Below, piece after piece: positions 13,225 through 13,267 of a DNA stretch of 13,267 nucleotides (positions are counted from its first letter, which is position 1; the number at the start of each line of letters is the position of its first letter). The stretch is from assembly GCA_011773475.1 (NCBI GenBank), contig WVXN01000046.1, positions 1 through 13,267 of the forward strand, in the 5' to 3' direction. Below the pieces are notes generated by a model, which saw only the letters and a list, made by a program, of their open reading frames with translations, was not told the DNA's origin and searched no databases. The position numbers and the translations under genes are program-made. The DNA is from Candidatus Aenigmatarchaeota archaeon (lineage in GTDB: Archaea; Aenigmatarchaeota; Aenigmatarchaeia; Aenigmatarchaeales; Aenigmatarchaeaceae).

Positions 13225-13267
13225 AGCCCCAAGCAGGATTTGAACCTGCGACCTACTGTTTACGAGA
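13225..13267 (-). tRNA. tRNA-Thr (anticodon CGT), 3' half only; 5' half beyond window edge
   Basis: On the minus strand the window holds base 31, loop CTCGTAA (anticodon CGT, codon ACG), 3' anticodon strand ACAGT, a five-base variable loop, T stem GCAGG/CCTGC around TTCAAAT, acceptor strand TTGGGGC and an unusual discriminator T73. U73 is known for many archaeal tRNA-Thr, which supports the identity. CCA is not encoded. The 5' half needed to confirm the stems is outside the window. Confidence 0.85.

Overview
The window looks archaeal. It carries a Pelota (aPelota/Dom34) gene, an endonuclease Q gene of the archaeal PHP type, lipobox lipoproteins, and tRNAs without an encoded CCA. Most genes lack a Shine-Dalgarno site but have an AT-rich TATA-like box about 22-30 bases before the start codon, as in leaderless archaeal transcription. 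The DNA is strongly AT-rich. The many short beta-sandwich lipoproteins and compact genes suggest a DPANN-type archaeon (Woese-/Pace-/Aenigmarchaeota-like), but this lineage assignment is an inference and not proven by any single gene.

Layout. (1) 1-942, minus strand: pelA, cut by the left edge and missing only its last few dozen codons. (2) 980-8978, plus strand: a block of six cell-surface genes. The first encodes a membrane-anchored protein with a duplicated beta domain (980-1765). The second is an 889-residue protein with about nine membrane spans and an ectodomain (1821-4490). Four lipoprotein-like genes follow (4531, 5483, 6835, 8007). (3) 8979-9028: a hairpin and T-rich stretch between convergent genes. 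(4) 9029-13267, minus strand throughout: read in transcription order from the right, these are tRNA-Thr(CGT, partial), an MFS transporter, two small unknown genes, tRNA-Gly(CCC), a membrane PH-domain protein, tRNA-Val(GAC), a four-span membrane protein and endonuclease Q.

The surface block is the most interesting part. The ectodomain of the nine-span protein and all four lipoproteins appear to share one architecture: a first beta-sandwich, then a second that starts at a Gly-Pro and carries a conserved Cys pair. This suggests an expanded family whose members may act together, with the nine-span protein as membrane anchor. One member (5483-6748) ends in a compact intein/Hedgehog-like Hint domain with block A Cys308, a TxxH motif (367-370), block F His405 and a terminal His416-Asn417. 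The +1 residue is Phe and only four residues follow. This predicts a surface protein that cleaves itself, or transfers its N-terminal part through a thioester, instead of splicing. The last two lipoproteins are close paralogs whose promoters are also duplicated (24 of 30 positions identical, with identical spacing).

The minus-strand half holds information-processing and housekeeping genes: ribosome rescue and endonuclease Q repair of deaminated bases, with tRNAs spaced between small membrane proteins. No mobile element, CRISPR array, rRNA gene or gene-free stretch over 300 bases was seen.
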